From assembly GCA_944320725.1 (NCBI GenBank), contig CALUIM010000005.1, forward strand, positions 86,472 through 150,471: a DNA stretch of 64,000 nt. The letters are read 5' to 3'. Below, in pieces: positions 9,513-18,340 of the stretch (position 1 is the stretch's first letter; the number at the start of each line of letters is the position of its first letter). The notes under the pieces are model-generated. The model did not search any database. It was given only the letters and a program-made list of their open reading frames with translations, and was not told where the DNA came from. The stretch is from an uncultured Coriobacteriaceae bacterium (GTDB lineage: Bacteria; Actinomycetota; Coriobacteriia; Coriobacteriales; Coriobacteriaceae). The position numbers and the translations under genes are program-made.

Positions 9513-10754
9513 ATGGCGTTTCCAACGAATGAGCGACTGCACGAGGTCTATGGCGATGCCGCGGACGCGGCGCAGCGCCGGCTCGAGGTACTCGCCGAGC
9601 GCTATACCGCACGGTTTGGCGCAGCCGAGCTCGACTTCTTCTCTGCCCCCGGGCGCACCGAGATCATTGGTAACCACACCGACCACAATGGCGGCAAGAT
9701 TCTCGCTGCGAGCATCACGATGGATAGCGTGGGTGCCGCTGCAGCCAACGGCACGAGCGTCATCGAGATCGTGAGCGAGGGCTACGACGATCCCATCGTG
9801 GTCGACCTCGACAAGCTCGAGGAGGCGCCGCTCTGCCAGGGCAGCACCTCGCTCGTGGCGGGTATGGCGCGCGCGTTTCGCGAGCGCGGCTTTACGGTCG
9901 AGGGTTTCAACGCCGTGGCATCGTCCGAGGTTATCCCATCTGCCGGCGTGAGTTCCTCCGCGTCGTTCGAGATGCTTGTCTGCAGCATGATCAACCACCT
10001 CTTCAACAACGATGAGGTGACGGTTGCCGACTACGCGCGCATCGGGCAATACGCTGAGAACGTGTATTGGAAGAAGGCGTCTGGCCTCATGGACCAGATG
10101 GCATGCGCGGCGGGCGGCACCATCATGCTCGATTTCTCGGAGGGCGTGAACTTTGAGCAGGTGGACTTTGGCTTCGACGCGCTTGGATGCGATGTGGTGA
10201 TTGTGAACACCGGCAAGGGCCACGCCGATCTTTCGGCCGAGTATTCTTCGGTGCCCGACGAGATGCATGCTGTGGCAAAGCTGCTCGGTGTTGAGAACCT
10301 CTGCCAGACCACCGAGCAGGCCGTGCTCGATGCCCTGCCCGAGCTGCGCGAACGCGCTGGTTCAGACCGCGCCGTGCTGCGTGCGCTCCATTACTTCGAG
10401 GAGTGCAGGCGCGTTGAGGAGGCGGTGCGGGCGCTCCATGACGGCGACAAGGCGCGCGTGCTCGAGATGATTGAGGCCTCGGGCAACTCGTCGTGGAAGT
10501 GGCTGCAGAACGCCTATGTGCCGAGCGATCCTGGCGAGCAGTCCATTCCCGTGGCGCTTGCGCTCACCGAGATCTTCTTGCGTCGCATCGGCGCAGGCGT
10601 GTGCCGTCTGCACGGTGGCGGCTTCGCGGGCGTCATCATGTGTGTGGTACCGCATGAGCACACAGATGCCTACGTTGCGTACATGACCCCGTATGTGGGT
10701 GCCGAGAATATCTATCGCACCAATATTCGCCAGGTGGGGGCTGTTTGCCTGTAG
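9513..10754 (+). CDS. galK: Galactokinase
   Basis: The 413-residue GHMP kinase carries the galactokinase signature GRTEIIGNHTDHNGG near residue 45, the ATP-binding PSAGVSSSA loop near residue 150 and a C-terminal GGGFAGVI motif. It phosphorylates galactose at C1, supplying GalT. The ATG at 9513 follows AAGGGAG; an upstream in-frame GTG at 9426 lacks homology. Together with galT and the importer it completes a route from alpha-galactosides to glucose-1-phosphate, although no epimerase (galE) or mutarotase gene is visible in this window. Confidence 0.95.
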   Translation: MAFPTNERLHEVYGDAADAAQRRLEVLAERYTARFGAAELDFFSAPGRTEIIGNHTDHNGGKILAASITMDSVGAAAANGTSVIEIVSEGYDDPIVVDLDKLEEAPLCQGSTSLVAGMARAFRERGFTVEGFNAVASSEVIPSAGVSSSASFEMLVCSMINHLFNNDEVTVADYARIGQYAENVYWKKASGLMDQMACAAGGTIMLDFSEGVNFEQVDFGFDALGCDVVIVNTGKGHADLSAEYSSVPDEMHAVAKLLGVENLCQTTEQAVLDALPELRERAGSDRAVLRALHYFEECRRVEEAVRALHDGDKARVLEMIEASGNSSWKWLQNAYVPSDPGEQSIPVALALTEIFLRRIGAGVCRLHGGGFAGVIMCVVPHEHTDAYVAYMTPYVGAENIYRTNIRQVGAVCL

Positions 10755-10775
10755 CGAGCGTGTACGCTGTGGCGC

Positions 10776-11423
10776 CTAGATGCGCTCGATGGGCCAAAAC
10801 GATGTTTTTGACCGATCGGGGAGCGTTGCCTCATCGATGTCGAGCATCTGCCAGCCGCACGCATTGATGAGCGTGGTGCCGGCCGGATGCTCGCGCTTGC
10901 GCGCCACGCGGCCGTATTCCGGGTGAACGTGCCCGTGCAACAGATAGCGCGGATGCAGGCGCTCGACGAGCGTGTTGAGCGCCTCGAATCCTTGATGGGG
11001 TAGGTCGCTTAAATCGCCGTACCCGCGCACGGGCGCATGGGTCACAACGAGATCGATACCGCCGGCCGCCTGCGCCGCCAGCGTCATCTTGACGACGCGC
11101 CAGCGCATTTCCTGCTCGGTAAATCCGTAGACCGTATGGTTATAGCGTATCGAGCCGCCCAGGCCCATGATGCGCAGTCCGTGGAAATCAACGATGCGCT
11201 CCTCTGTCGAGATGCATCCTTGCGGCGCATGCTCCCGATAGGCGGTGTCGTGGTTGCCGGGTACGTAGATAAGCGGCACGTTGGCAAGCGTGACGATGTG
11301 CTCAAGGTAGCGTGCGGGAAGATCACCGCACGAGATGATGAGGTCGACGCCCGCCATGCGCTCGCGGTCGTAATGGGTGGTGAGCCACGGCTCCTCGGTA
11401 TCCGCAATCGCGAGAATCCTCAT
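10776..11423 (-). CDS. Calcineurin-like metallophosphoesterase
   Basis: The 215-residue protein has the metal-binding motifs of the calcineurin-like superfamily in order: a modified first motif ADTEE, SCGDL, PGNHD, THAP and HGHVH. The usual first D-x-H is replaced by ADTEEPW, a change seen in some YfcE-like relatives. It overlaps the upstream BMP-domain gene by 4 bases (ATGA), so the two are translationally coupled. The substrate is unknown; small phosphodiesters or nucleotides are possible. It converges on galK with a 21-base gap. Confidence 0.85.
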   Translation of the reverse strand: MRILAIADTEEPWLTTHYDRERMAGVDLIISCGDLPARYLEHIVTLANVPLIYVPGNHDTAYREHAPQGCISTEERIVDFHGLRIMGLGGSIRYNHTVYGFTEQEMRWRVVKMTLAAQAAGGIDLVVTHAPVRGYGDLSDLPHQGFEALNTLVERLHPRYLLHGHVHPEYGRVARKREHPAGTTLINACGWQMLDIDEATLPDRSKTSFWPIERI

Positions 11424-13378
11424 GAGGCGGTTCCATGATGCGGTAGCGTTGCAGGGTCGAGCGGGATGAGGCCGCTCACCTCGACCTGCTCGAGCCCGTC
11501 TTGCGAGAGTTCGCGCTGTTCCGGGAGGCGACCGATTACGTTCGCGTTGAGCCAGCGCATCCGCACAATCTCTTCGCTGGAAAGCCGGCCTTCACCGGTG
11601 TGCTGTACGGTACCGTCCTGGCTTACCAACTCGCCTGCGAACGGTTCGGCGCGTCCGGTGAGCATCGCCTGTCGGATGATCTCAACGAGCCGGCGCTGCC
11701 CGTAGGGAAGCTCCTCGGACAGCCGTACGTCGAGGATGCCCGCCGACATGCCCCACCAGTAATTCAGCGCTTGGTCGCCCATGATGTCACGCTCGCGGTT
11801 CCAGGTGTCGTTGCGTATCGACTGCACGATGAGCTCGTAATAGCGCCCCCACTTCCAGATGGGTTCGGCAAGGTGGGTGGTCGATCCATCGTGCTCGATG
11901 CGGTAGAGCCCCCATGCCTCATGGGGGAACAGCGGGTCGTGGTAGTCGCGTCCTGAGACAATGCGCACGTCTTCTTCGGCCAGCTCGCGCTTCCAGTCGT
12001 AGTCTTTCGCGGTGAACCATTTGAGGTAGATGGTGGCATGCGGGTCAATCATGGCGGCGCCAATTGCGAAGGCGTTGATCTCGGATACGCTGCCAAAGAC
12101 CGGGGTGTCGGCCACATAGCCAATTTTGTGGTTGTCGGCCATGCTTGCCGCGAGCGCGCCTAGCAGGAACTTCGCCTCATACAGACGCCCCGAGAACGTG
12201 CGCACCGCGCTGTGCGAAAGGCTGACCGAGCAGTTGATGAAGGAAATCTCGGGGTGCGCGACGGCCCCGCGCAGCGCTTGGCGCATCTGCGTTGGGGAGA
12301 CCGTCACCACAAGGTCTGCCTTCCAGCGCGCGGCTTCCTCGACCGCGAGATCGAAGTCGTCGTCATCAATGCAATCGAGAAACGCGCGGGTCGCAAGAGT
12401 CGCTCCGAGCTTCTGCTCGAGCTTTTTGCGCCCGCGATCGTGGAGCGCCGTCCAACCCGAGGTGAGCGGACCAAATTCGTAGATGAAGGCGGCGCGGAAC
12501 GGCTTGGCGCGCAGCACATCTTTGTAGACGCTTTTGAGCTCGGGGATGATCTTCGCCTTCGATGGACTGGGGTGTTCAAGGTAGGCAACCTTGCCGCCGT
12601 CGCGCGAGACCACGAACTCGTTCCATACGCGCGCAACATGCCCTGCAATCTCAGCGGGCGTAGCGTGCGCGATCTTCGAATACTGATAAATCTTGAGGAA
12701 AATGAGGAGGGCGTCGCCCGCGGTGAGGCCTAAGCGGGCGCCCCCGCGTTCGGCGAACGCGGCAGAGAACGAGTCGAACACGCTGCGCAGGTCGCGCACG
12801 TCTTCGTCTGGCCAGGGGGCGTCGAGCGATTTGTCTACCAGCGCCGCAAGTTTTGCATAGGACCCCTCTTCCGAGAACACAATGCCGTAGATGGGGGCAA
12901 CGTTGTAGAACTGCGTGAATTCCTGGTAGATGCGAAATGCCTTGGTGTCGGACGGCATGGGTACCACGCGCGTGATTTTGGCAAGGATCGTGGGCATCTT
13001 GAGGTAGCGCATCACCGAGACACGCTTGTTGCCCTCCTGCACGTAGAAGCGCTGCATAAATTCGTAGACGATGATGGGCTCATGGAGGCCCTCCACGCGT
13101 TGCGAGTCGATAAGATCGCTCCACTTGCTCGCAAACTCCGAGCTGGATTCTGGCAGAGGCATGAACTCGCGCGAAAAGGTGTTCTGTCTGCCGCGCGTCT
13201 TGGTGCCCGCGATGAGCGCGATGTCGATCTCGGCCAAGCCCATGGGAATCTCGCCCTGGTAGCCCTGCCCTTTCAAGATGTCATCGAGTGCGGGGGGATA
13301 GGGGTAGTTACCAGCGGCAACGTCACGCTGAATCTGTTTGAGTCCAAGCTTGCGCGCCTTGCGGTAATCCTCGAGCAT
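11420..13378 (-). CDS. Cytoplasmic BMP/PnrA-domain protein with ParB-like N-terminal region
   Basis: This 652-residue protein combines two parts. Residues 1-290 include a QEGNKRVSVMRYL segment resembling the ParB/sulfiredoxin-like nuclease fold. Residues from about 310 to 560 resemble the basic membrane protein (Med/PnrA) nucleoside-binding domain. Unlike ordinary BMP proteins it has no signal peptide or lipobox, so it is probably cytoplasmic and may sense a nucleoside-like ligand. The start at 13378 follows a GGGGAGG site; an upstream in-frame start would add 22 residues. It is coupled to the metallophosphoesterase. Function is not established. Confidence 0.7.
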   Translation of the reverse strand: MLEDYRKARKLGLKQIQRDVAAGNYPYPPALDDILKGQGYQGEIPMGLAEIDIALIAGTKTRGRQNTFSREFMPLPESSSEFASKWSDLIDSQRVEGLHEPIIVYEFMQRFYVQEGNKRVSVMRYLKMPTILAKITRVVPMPSDTKAFRIYQEFTQFYNVAPIYGIVFSEEGSYAKLAALVDKSLDAPWPDEDVRDLRSVFDSFSAAFAERGGARLGLTAGDALLIFLKIYQYSKIAHATPAEIAGHVARVWNEFVVSRDGGKVAYLEHPSPSKAKIIPELKSVYKDVLRAKPFRAAFIYEFGPLTSGWTALHDRGRKKLEQKLGATLATRAFLDCIDDDDFDLAVEEAARWKADLVVTVSPTQMRQALRGAVAHPEISFINCSVSLSHSAVRTFSGRLYEAKFLLGALAASMADNHKIGYVADTPVFGSVSEINAFAIGAAMIDPHATIYLKWFTAKDYDWKRELAEEDVRIVSGRDYHDPLFPHEAWGLYRIEHDGSTTHLAEPIWKWGRYYELIVQSIRNDTWNRERDIMGDQALNYWWGMSAGILDVRLSEELPYGQRRLVEIIRQAMLTGRAEPFAGELVSQDGTVQHTGEGRLSSEEIVRMRWLNANVIGRLPEQRELSQDGLEQVEVSGLIPLDPATLPHHGTAS

Positions 13379-13529
13379 GCGTCCTCCCCGTTGTGCGCGT
13401 AGGTGGTAAGAAGGTGCGCCAAGGCGTGCCAAGAACACAACCATCCATGTTTCAGTATCTATTGTTGAGGTGTTGGTTGGTATGGAAAAGTGCTACGTAC
13501 CGGCATGGCTTCGTGGTGCATGAACATGC

Positions 13530-13560
13530 AAAAAGCCCGGCTCCTGCAGGAACCGGGCTT
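13530..13560 (-). terminator. Rho-independent terminator after the tRNA-Ser pair
   Basis: Read on the minus strand, a 12-bp stem (one G-T pair) with TGCA loop ends in GGGCTT followed by TTTTT. It lies 10 bases beyond the tRNA-Ser(CGA) 3' end and closes the tRNA transcript. Confidence 0.85.
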
Positions 13561-13570
13561 ATCTATCTGC

Positions 13571-13663
13571 TGGCGGAGGAGGAGGGATTCGAACCCTCGT
13601 ACCCGGGAACACCGGATAAACGGTTTTCGAGACCGCCGCATTCAACCACTCTGCCACCCCTCC
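13571..13663 (-). tRNA. tRNA-Ser (anticodon CGA)
   Basis: The minus strand gives a 93-base tRNA including an encoded CCA. The acceptor stem GGAGGGG pairs with CTCCTCC, there is a long variable arm typical of serine tRNAs, the T-loop is TTCGAAT, and the anticodon loop CTCGAAA gives CGA, reading UCG. Confidence 0.96.
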
Positions 13664-13676
13664 GCATGGGGTGAAT

Positions 13677-13702
13677 CGGTGCGCAACAGGAGCTGCGCAC
13701 CG
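13677..13702. repeat. Hairpin between the two tRNA-Ser genes
   Basis: A perfect 9-bp inverted repeat (CGGTGCGCA / TGCGCACCG) with an 8-base loop lies between the two tRNAs. There is no T-tract, so it is more likely a processing landmark for the dicistronic precursor than a terminator. Confidence 0.5.
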
Positions 13703-13715
13703 CGTGACGTGCAAC

Positions 13716-13806
13716 TGGCGGAGAGTCAGGGATTTGAACCCTGGAGACGCTTTTGGCGCCTACACGATTTCCAATCGTGCTCCTTCGGCCACTCGGACAA
13801 CTCTCC
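13716..13806 (-). tRNA. tRNA-Ser (anticodon GGA)
   Basis: The 91-base tRNA on the minus strand includes an encoded CCA. The acceptor GGAGAGT pairs with ACTCTCC. The anticodon stem CACGA/TCGTG holds loop TTGGAAA, giving GGA for UCC/UCU codons. It is the promoter-proximal gene of the pair. Confidence 0.96.
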
Positions 13807-13823
13807 TAAAATAAGCACAGGAA

Positions 13824-13851
13824 ATTGTACCGTATATCGCGCGGTATGCAA
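13824..13851 (-). promoter_or_regulatory. Promoter of the tRNA-Ser operon
   Basis: On the minus strand TTGCAT and TACAAT are separated by 16 bases, with the -10 element 18 bases upstream of the tRNA-Ser(GGA) 5' end. Both hexamers are close to the vegetative consensus, as expected for a stable-RNA promoter. Confidence 0.7.
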
Positions 13852-14002
13852 CTGCGATTTTTTGTGTTTTCGTCTGCGGTGCTGCGCGTCGTGGCGCAAT
13901 TGCTTAATTTGCACTTATAACGCGTCGTCCGCTTTCGGTTGTCGCGCCAAGAACGTACACTCATAGAACGTGATGCCACATGAATATGGCGGAAGGACGT
14001 CC

Positions 14003-14941
14003 ATGCTATCGCGGCAGCTTGGTTTTATCTCGTCTTGGAAGATGCTCACGCGCGACAAGGGCTGGCTCAAGCCGCTGTGCGTGCTTGCCTTGGTGGGCTG
14101 GATTCCCATTGTGGGCCAGATCGTTGTGCTGGGATACGGGTTTGAATGGGCGCGGTTGACCGCGTGGGGCATCGACGCTGCGCCCAAGCAGCACGGTGTC
14201 GACTACGGCAAGGTGCTCGCAACGGGTGGCAGGGCGTTTCTTGTGTTCATGAGCATGATGATCGCACTCGCGCTCATCTTGGGCCTTGTCTTTCGCGACG
14301 TCATCGTATCCTCGATGTTGCCCATCTACATTGCCTTCCACAGCGCCGGTGTGAGCTTGCCTATTGATCTGGGTGATGGCCTGCGCGTTGGGCTGATCGA
14401 TGCCTTGATTGCTCTGGTCATCAACGGATTCGCCATGGCGGCGGTGATGCGCACCATACTTTACGACAACTTTGCGGCCGGGTGGCGGCTGGACCGAATC
14501 TGCCAGATGATCGGGCGCGACCCGGGCGGATTTTGCAAGATGCTGCTGGTATCGCTCGTTGGAGGTCTGGTGGGGTTTGTATATTCCGCGGTGATGTTTG
14601 TGCTGTCTGGCGCCGTGGTAGCAGGTGGCCTGCTGGCGTTTCTCATGGGCAGCCCCCATCTTATCGGTCATGTATCGGGCGAGTACCTCATTTCGCGCGC
14701 GCTTTCGATGGGCATCGGCCCCATCGCGCTTATCGTGGTGCTGGCCGTTGTGGTGCTTTTCATCTACGGCATCATCTCCGTTGCCATGCAGCTTGTAGCT
14801 ATGAACGCGGCCGGCCAGTGGTTCTGCCGATTCGAGGTGGGGCGTTGGGGCGTTTCGGCAGACCCGCTGCCCGACGGTGTCCCTGTGAAGGAGGTTCCCT
14901 CTTCGCAGCCGGAAGAGGGTTCGAACCCGTACAATAGATAG
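14003..14941 (+). CDS. DUF4013-type membrane protein
   Basis: This 312-residue protein has about five to six hydrophobic segments (roughly residues 22-48, 77-97, 130-150, 180-215 and 238-265), with an N-terminal SSWKMLTRDKGWLKPL segment typical of DUF4013 proteins. The ATG at 14003 has a GGAAGG site; an upstream in-frame ATG has none. Function is unknown. It stands 115 bases before purB and may share its transcript. Confidence 0.8.
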   Translation: MLSRQLGFISSWKMLTRDKGWLKPLCVLALVGWIPIVGQIVVLGYGFEWARLTAWGIDAAPKQHGVDYGKVLATGGRAFLVFMSMMIALALILGLVFRDVIVSSMLPIYIAFHSAGVSLPIDLGDGLRVGLIDALIALVINGFAMAAVMRTILYDNFAAGWRLDRICQMIGRDPGGFCKMLLVSLVGGLVGFVYSAVMFVLSGAVVAGGLLAFLMGSPHLIGHVSGEYLISRALSMGIGPIALIVVLAVVVLFIYGIISVAMQLVAMNAAGQWFCRFEVGRWGVSADPLPDGVPVKEVPSSQPEEGSNPYNR

Positions 14942-15055
14942 AGACCGCGGCGGCTGCGCGCAGGCGTCGGCGGCCAAATGGGAGTGCTACCGCGCGTCCA
15001 GCTGCGCTGCGCACCCCTATGCTACTGTCGATGCGTTTGAACAAAGGAGCCGCGC

Positions 15056-16402
15056 ATGATCGATCGCTACACCCGTCCTGAGATGGGGCATATCTTCTCG
15101 CTGGAAAACAAGTACGCCATCTGGCAGGAGATCGAGGTGCTCGCGTGCGAGGCGCAGGCAGAGATCGGCAAGATTGGCATTACCCACGAGGAGGCCGCGT
15201 GGATTCGCGAGCACGCCTCCTTCAATAAAGATGAGGTCGACGCCATCGAGGCCGTCACCAACCACGATGTCATCGCCTTCCTCACCAACATGGGCGAGTA
15301 TATCGATGCTGAGGTGCCTGCAGGCGAGCCCAAGCCCAGTCGCTGGGTTCACTTTGGTATGACGAGCTCCGACCTGGGTGATACAGCGCTCTGCTACCAG
15401 CTCGTGCAGGCTTGCGACATCATCATCGAGGACATCAAGAAGCTCGGCGCCATTTGCAAGCGCCGTGCGTTCGAGGAGCGTGAGACGCTCTGCGCCGGGC
15501 GCACGCACGGCATCCATGCCGAGCCCATGACCTTCGGCATGAAATTCGGCAGCTGGGCATGGGAGCTCAAGCGCGATCTCGACCGCATGATCGACGCGCG
15601 CGCGAACGTTGCGTTCGGCGCCATCTCCGGTGCGGTGGGCACCTATTCTTCGATTGATCCCGAGGTCGAGGAGTACGTTTGCGAGCATCTGGGCCTGGTG
15701 CACGATCCGCTGTCCACGCAGGTCATCTCCCGCGATCACCACGCCTATCTTGCCGGTGTGCTCGCCACCACGGCCGCTACCTGCGAGCGCATCGCGACCG
15801 AGATTCGCAACCTCCAGAAGACCGATACGCTCGAGGCCGAGGAGCCCTTCAAGAAGGGTCAGAAGGGCTCGAGCGCTATGCCGCACAAGCGCAATCCCAT
15901 CACCATGGAGAAGGTCTGCGGCCTCTCCCGCGTGGTGAAGGCGAACGCGCAAGTCGCCTTCGACAACGTGGCGCTGTGGCACGAGCGCGACATCTCCCAT
16001 AGCTCCGCCGAGCGCGTGGCGCAGGCCGACAGCTTCATCGCGCTTGACCATATGTTCCAGTGCCTCACCCGCGTGGTCGACGGCCTCATCCTCTATCCCG
16101 AGCAGATGAAGGCGAACCTCAACAAGACGCGCGGCCTTATCTTCTCGTCCAAGGTGCTGCTCGCGCTTGTCGAGACCGGCATCACGCGCGAGGAGGCCTA
16201 TGCCATCGTGCAGGAGAACGCTATGGCCACGTGGCGCGAGGTGCAGCAGTGCGCCGGCGGCACCACGTTCCGCGAGAAGCTCGAGGCAGATCCGCGTTGC
16301 ACGGTGAGCGCCGAGGAGCTTGACCAGATCTTTGATCCGTGGGACTTCCTGACGCGCATCGATCGCGTCTTCGATCGCTTGGAGCAGCTGAGCTTCGAGT
16401 AA
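15056..16402 (+). CDS. purB: Adenylosuccinate lyase
   Basis: This 448-residue member of the fumarase/aspartase superfamily carries the signature loop GSSAMPHKRNP with its catalytic serine. It splits SAICAR and adenylosuccinate, acting twice in purine synthesis. The length fits the family. An AAGGAG site precedes the ATG by 7 bases. purC, which makes SAICAR, lies about 12 kb further on. Confidence 0.96.
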   Translation: MIDRYTRPEMGHIFSLENKYAIWQEIEVLACEAQAEIGKIGITHEEAAWIREHASFNKDEVDAIEAVTNHDVIAFLTNMGEYIDAEVPAGEPKPSRWVHFGMTSSDLGDTALCYQLVQACDIIIEDIKKLGAICKRRAFEERETLCAGRTHGIHAEPMTFGMKFGSWAWELKRDLDRMIDARANVAFGAISGAVGTYSSIDPEVEEYVCEHLGLVHDPLSTQVISRDHHAYLAGVLATTAATCERIATEIRNLQKTDTLEAEEPFKKGQKGSSAMPHKRNPITMEKVCGLSRVVKANAQVAFDNVALWHERDISHSSAERVAQADSFIALDHMFQCLTRVVDGLILYPEQMKANLNKTRGLIFSSKVLLALVETGITREEAYAIVQENAMATWREVQQCAGGTTFREKLEADPRCTVSAEELDQIFDPWDFLTRIDRVFDRLEQLSFE

Positions 16403-16470
16403 CGGTTTCGCCGCCGTATCTATTGACGGCGTGCAGCTGCATCGGCAGCGCATGACCGGAGAAAACTGCC

Positions 16471-16517
16471 AAAGTGACCGCTAAGGACCGTATTTTGCGG
16501 CTCTTAGCGGTCACTTT
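16471..16517. terminator. Long hairpin between convergent purB and luxR genes
   Basis: A perfect 15-bp inverted repeat (AAAGTGACCGCTAAG / CTTAGCGGTCACTTT) encloses a loop with a further CCG/CGG pairing. Both arms are followed outward by A/T-rich ends, so it can work as a bidirectional terminator for purB and the LuxR gene. It may also be a dispersed palindromic repeat. Confidence 0.6.
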
Positions 16518-16605
16518 TGCATAAAACAACGTTGAGGTGGGTGGTTGGCGGCGCTGGCATGCGCGTGTGGCGGCACGGCTAACCAAATTGGAGTGACGCT
16601 CCCTG

Positions 16606-18216
16606 CTAGACACCGTACTCGGCGAGATAGTCGAGAATCTCCTGACGGGAATGCAGGTTGGTTTTGTCGTAGATGCGCTTGATGTGCGTATGCACGGTGT
16701 TTTGCGAGAGCTGCAGCTCTTCGCTTACGCGCGCTTGTGTATGGCCGAGAGCATAGAGCGTGAGCACCTCGATTTCGCGTCCCGTGAGGCCAAACTGCTG
16801 TCCCAGCGCGATAACCGACGTGGCGATGTGCACGTTCGCGGCGCCGCTGGGAAGCGTGCTCTGTCCCTCGGGGGGAACGCCCATCATGCTCATGAGCGGC
16901 AGGGCGTCTTTTTCCTCCGCCGAAGGCTGCTCGCCCGTGGTGCGATCGGCAGAATCGGCCGCGGCGTCGGCGCGCTCCCCGCGTACGGTGTCAGCACCGG
17001 TGCTGCCGCCTGGTGCGAGACTCGCTTGACGCGATGGATCGCTCAACAGCTGCGTGAAGACCACCTGTGCGCTGGCGAGCACGCACAGCCCCATGATGGC
17101 CACCACAAGCGCCGTGTTGTGAGGGGCGAGCGTTGAGAGCGCGATGCCTGCGGCGCCGCCCACCGCCTCGAGCAGGCACATCGCCACCCAAACCACCGCG
17201 GTGTAGAAGTACGGGTCGCGCGTTCCAAAGCTTAAAAACGCTACGGAGAGATACCAGGCGAACGCCTGCAGAATGAGCGAGGTGGCAAGCGTTGCCGCAC
17301 GACCTGCCAGCGCACCGCCGCCGCCGATGGCGATGAGGATCATGGCGCACGAGACCAGCAGCTCCATAACGAGCCACACGAGCGTGGTGAGCGCATGTCC
17401 CGTCGCCTTCTGCACGCGCCGCATGCCCAGGCCGGCGAGCGCAACGATGACGAGAAGCGTGAGGCAGCGTTCGGCGAAGTTGATGAACGGTGCGCTGGTG
17501 GCGGGGTCTTTGCCCAGCGGAATCGCAGTGCCCAAACCAAGCGGTACCGCCATGAAGCAAATGCCGAGTGCCGCCGCCGCAAGATATCCGCGGCTCGAAA
17601 AGCGCATCTCGCCCGTTCCGAAATAGGCTTCCGAGGCAGCAGGGTAAAAATCGCTGGGAACCTGCATCGCGCGCGACGCCTTCACGGCGGCGAACTGCAC
17701 GAACGCAAACACGAAGGCAGCTCCATAAGCCACCGTGTCCGTCCAACCGAATACGAAGACGGCTATCTCGGAGCACGCCGCAGCGGCAAGCGCCACGAGG
17801 GCAACCTCGCGCGCTGCGGTGCCGCGGAGCTTGCGGAGCCAGAAGCATGCAAGTGCCGCATTGCCTCCGGCAACGATGGCCTCGAGGAGGGCCACTACGA
17901 TACTGGGCAGCTGCGCCCCCATGATGCCGATGAGCATGAGTACGAGCGCGGCGATGCCGGCGACATGAATCGAAAGAAACGTGAGGAGCGCCACGCGCGG
18001 CTTGGGAAGGCGTCCCGCGCGCTGGGCGATGGCGCCGAGCAGGGCGATGAGCGCACAGCCGAGCACCATGGGGACAAAGTCGAGCGATGGCGCCGCACCG
18101 CCGCGATGGCCGTTGAAGAGCGTGAGGCTCAGGCAAGCAGAGGAGAGTGCAAGGCCCAGCACTGGCGGTATGAGCGAGCGCGTGCCCAGCGCATCGTCGC
18201 GAGCCTCTTCCGCCAT
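16606..18216 (-). CDS. Membrane LuxR-family regulator (multi-helix N-terminal sensor plus C-terminal HTH)
   Basis: From the ATG at 18216 (AAGGAGGTGA ribosome site) the protein has 536 residues. Roughly residues 15-380 form about 12 hydrophobic helices, followed by a polar linker. The last 65 residues are a LuxR HTH (LTGREIEVLTLYALGHTQ, then LSQNTVHTHIKRIY). Such membrane-bound LuxR proteins are abundant in Coriobacteriia and their ligands are mostly unknown. It is divergent from the 18341 gene and the redox block. A motif in its promoter region recurs upstream of the iron-sulfur gene, suggesting control of that block. Confidence 0.88.
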   Translation of the reverse strand: MAEEARDDALGTRSLIPPVLGLALSSACLSLTLFNGHRGGAAPSLDFVPMVLGCALIALLGAIAQRAGRLPKPRVALLTFLSIHVAGIAALVLMLIGIMGAQLPSIVVALLEAIVAGGNAALACFWLRKLRGTAAREVALVALAAAACSEIAVFVFGWTDTVAYGAAFVFAFVQFAAVKASRAMQVPSDFYPAASEAYFGTGEMRFSSRGYLAAAALGICFMAVPLGLGTAIPLGKDPATSAPFINFAERCLTLLVIVALAGLGMRRVQKATGHALTTLVWLVMELLVSCAMILIAIGGGGALAGRAATLATSLILQAFAWYLSVAFLSFGTRDPYFYTAVVWVAMCLLEAVGGAAGIALSTLAPHNTALVVAIMGLCVLASAQVVFTQLLSDPSRQASLAPGGSTGADTVRGERADAAADSADRTTGEQPSAEEKDALPLMSMMGVPPEGQSTLPSGAANVHIATSVIALGQQFGLTGREIEVLTLYALGHTQARVSEELQLSQNTVHTHIKRIYDKTNLHSRQEILDYLAEYGV

Positions 18217-18250
18217 GCTGTCACCTCCTTGAAGATCAGGGTGGATGCGG

Positions 18251-18281
18251 GTCACCTGTTTTAGGTCATTCCGCAGGTGAA
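18251..18281. promoter_or_regulatory. Candidate LuxR-regulator site in the divergent promoter region
   Basis: GTCACCTGTTTT (18251-18262) and GCAGGTGAA (18273-18281) form an inverted CAGGTGA pair. The same two strings, AAAACAGGTGAC and GCAGGTGAA, recur upstream of the Tat iron-sulfur gene at 19824-19890. A 12-base exact match in two promoter regions 1.6 kb apart is unlikely by chance; binding is inferred. Confidence 0.45.
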
Positions 18282-18340
18282 TAGAAGTATACCTTGTACT
18301 ACACTAGTTTTCGCAAAGAGGTGAACCGCGAGGGGGAGCG

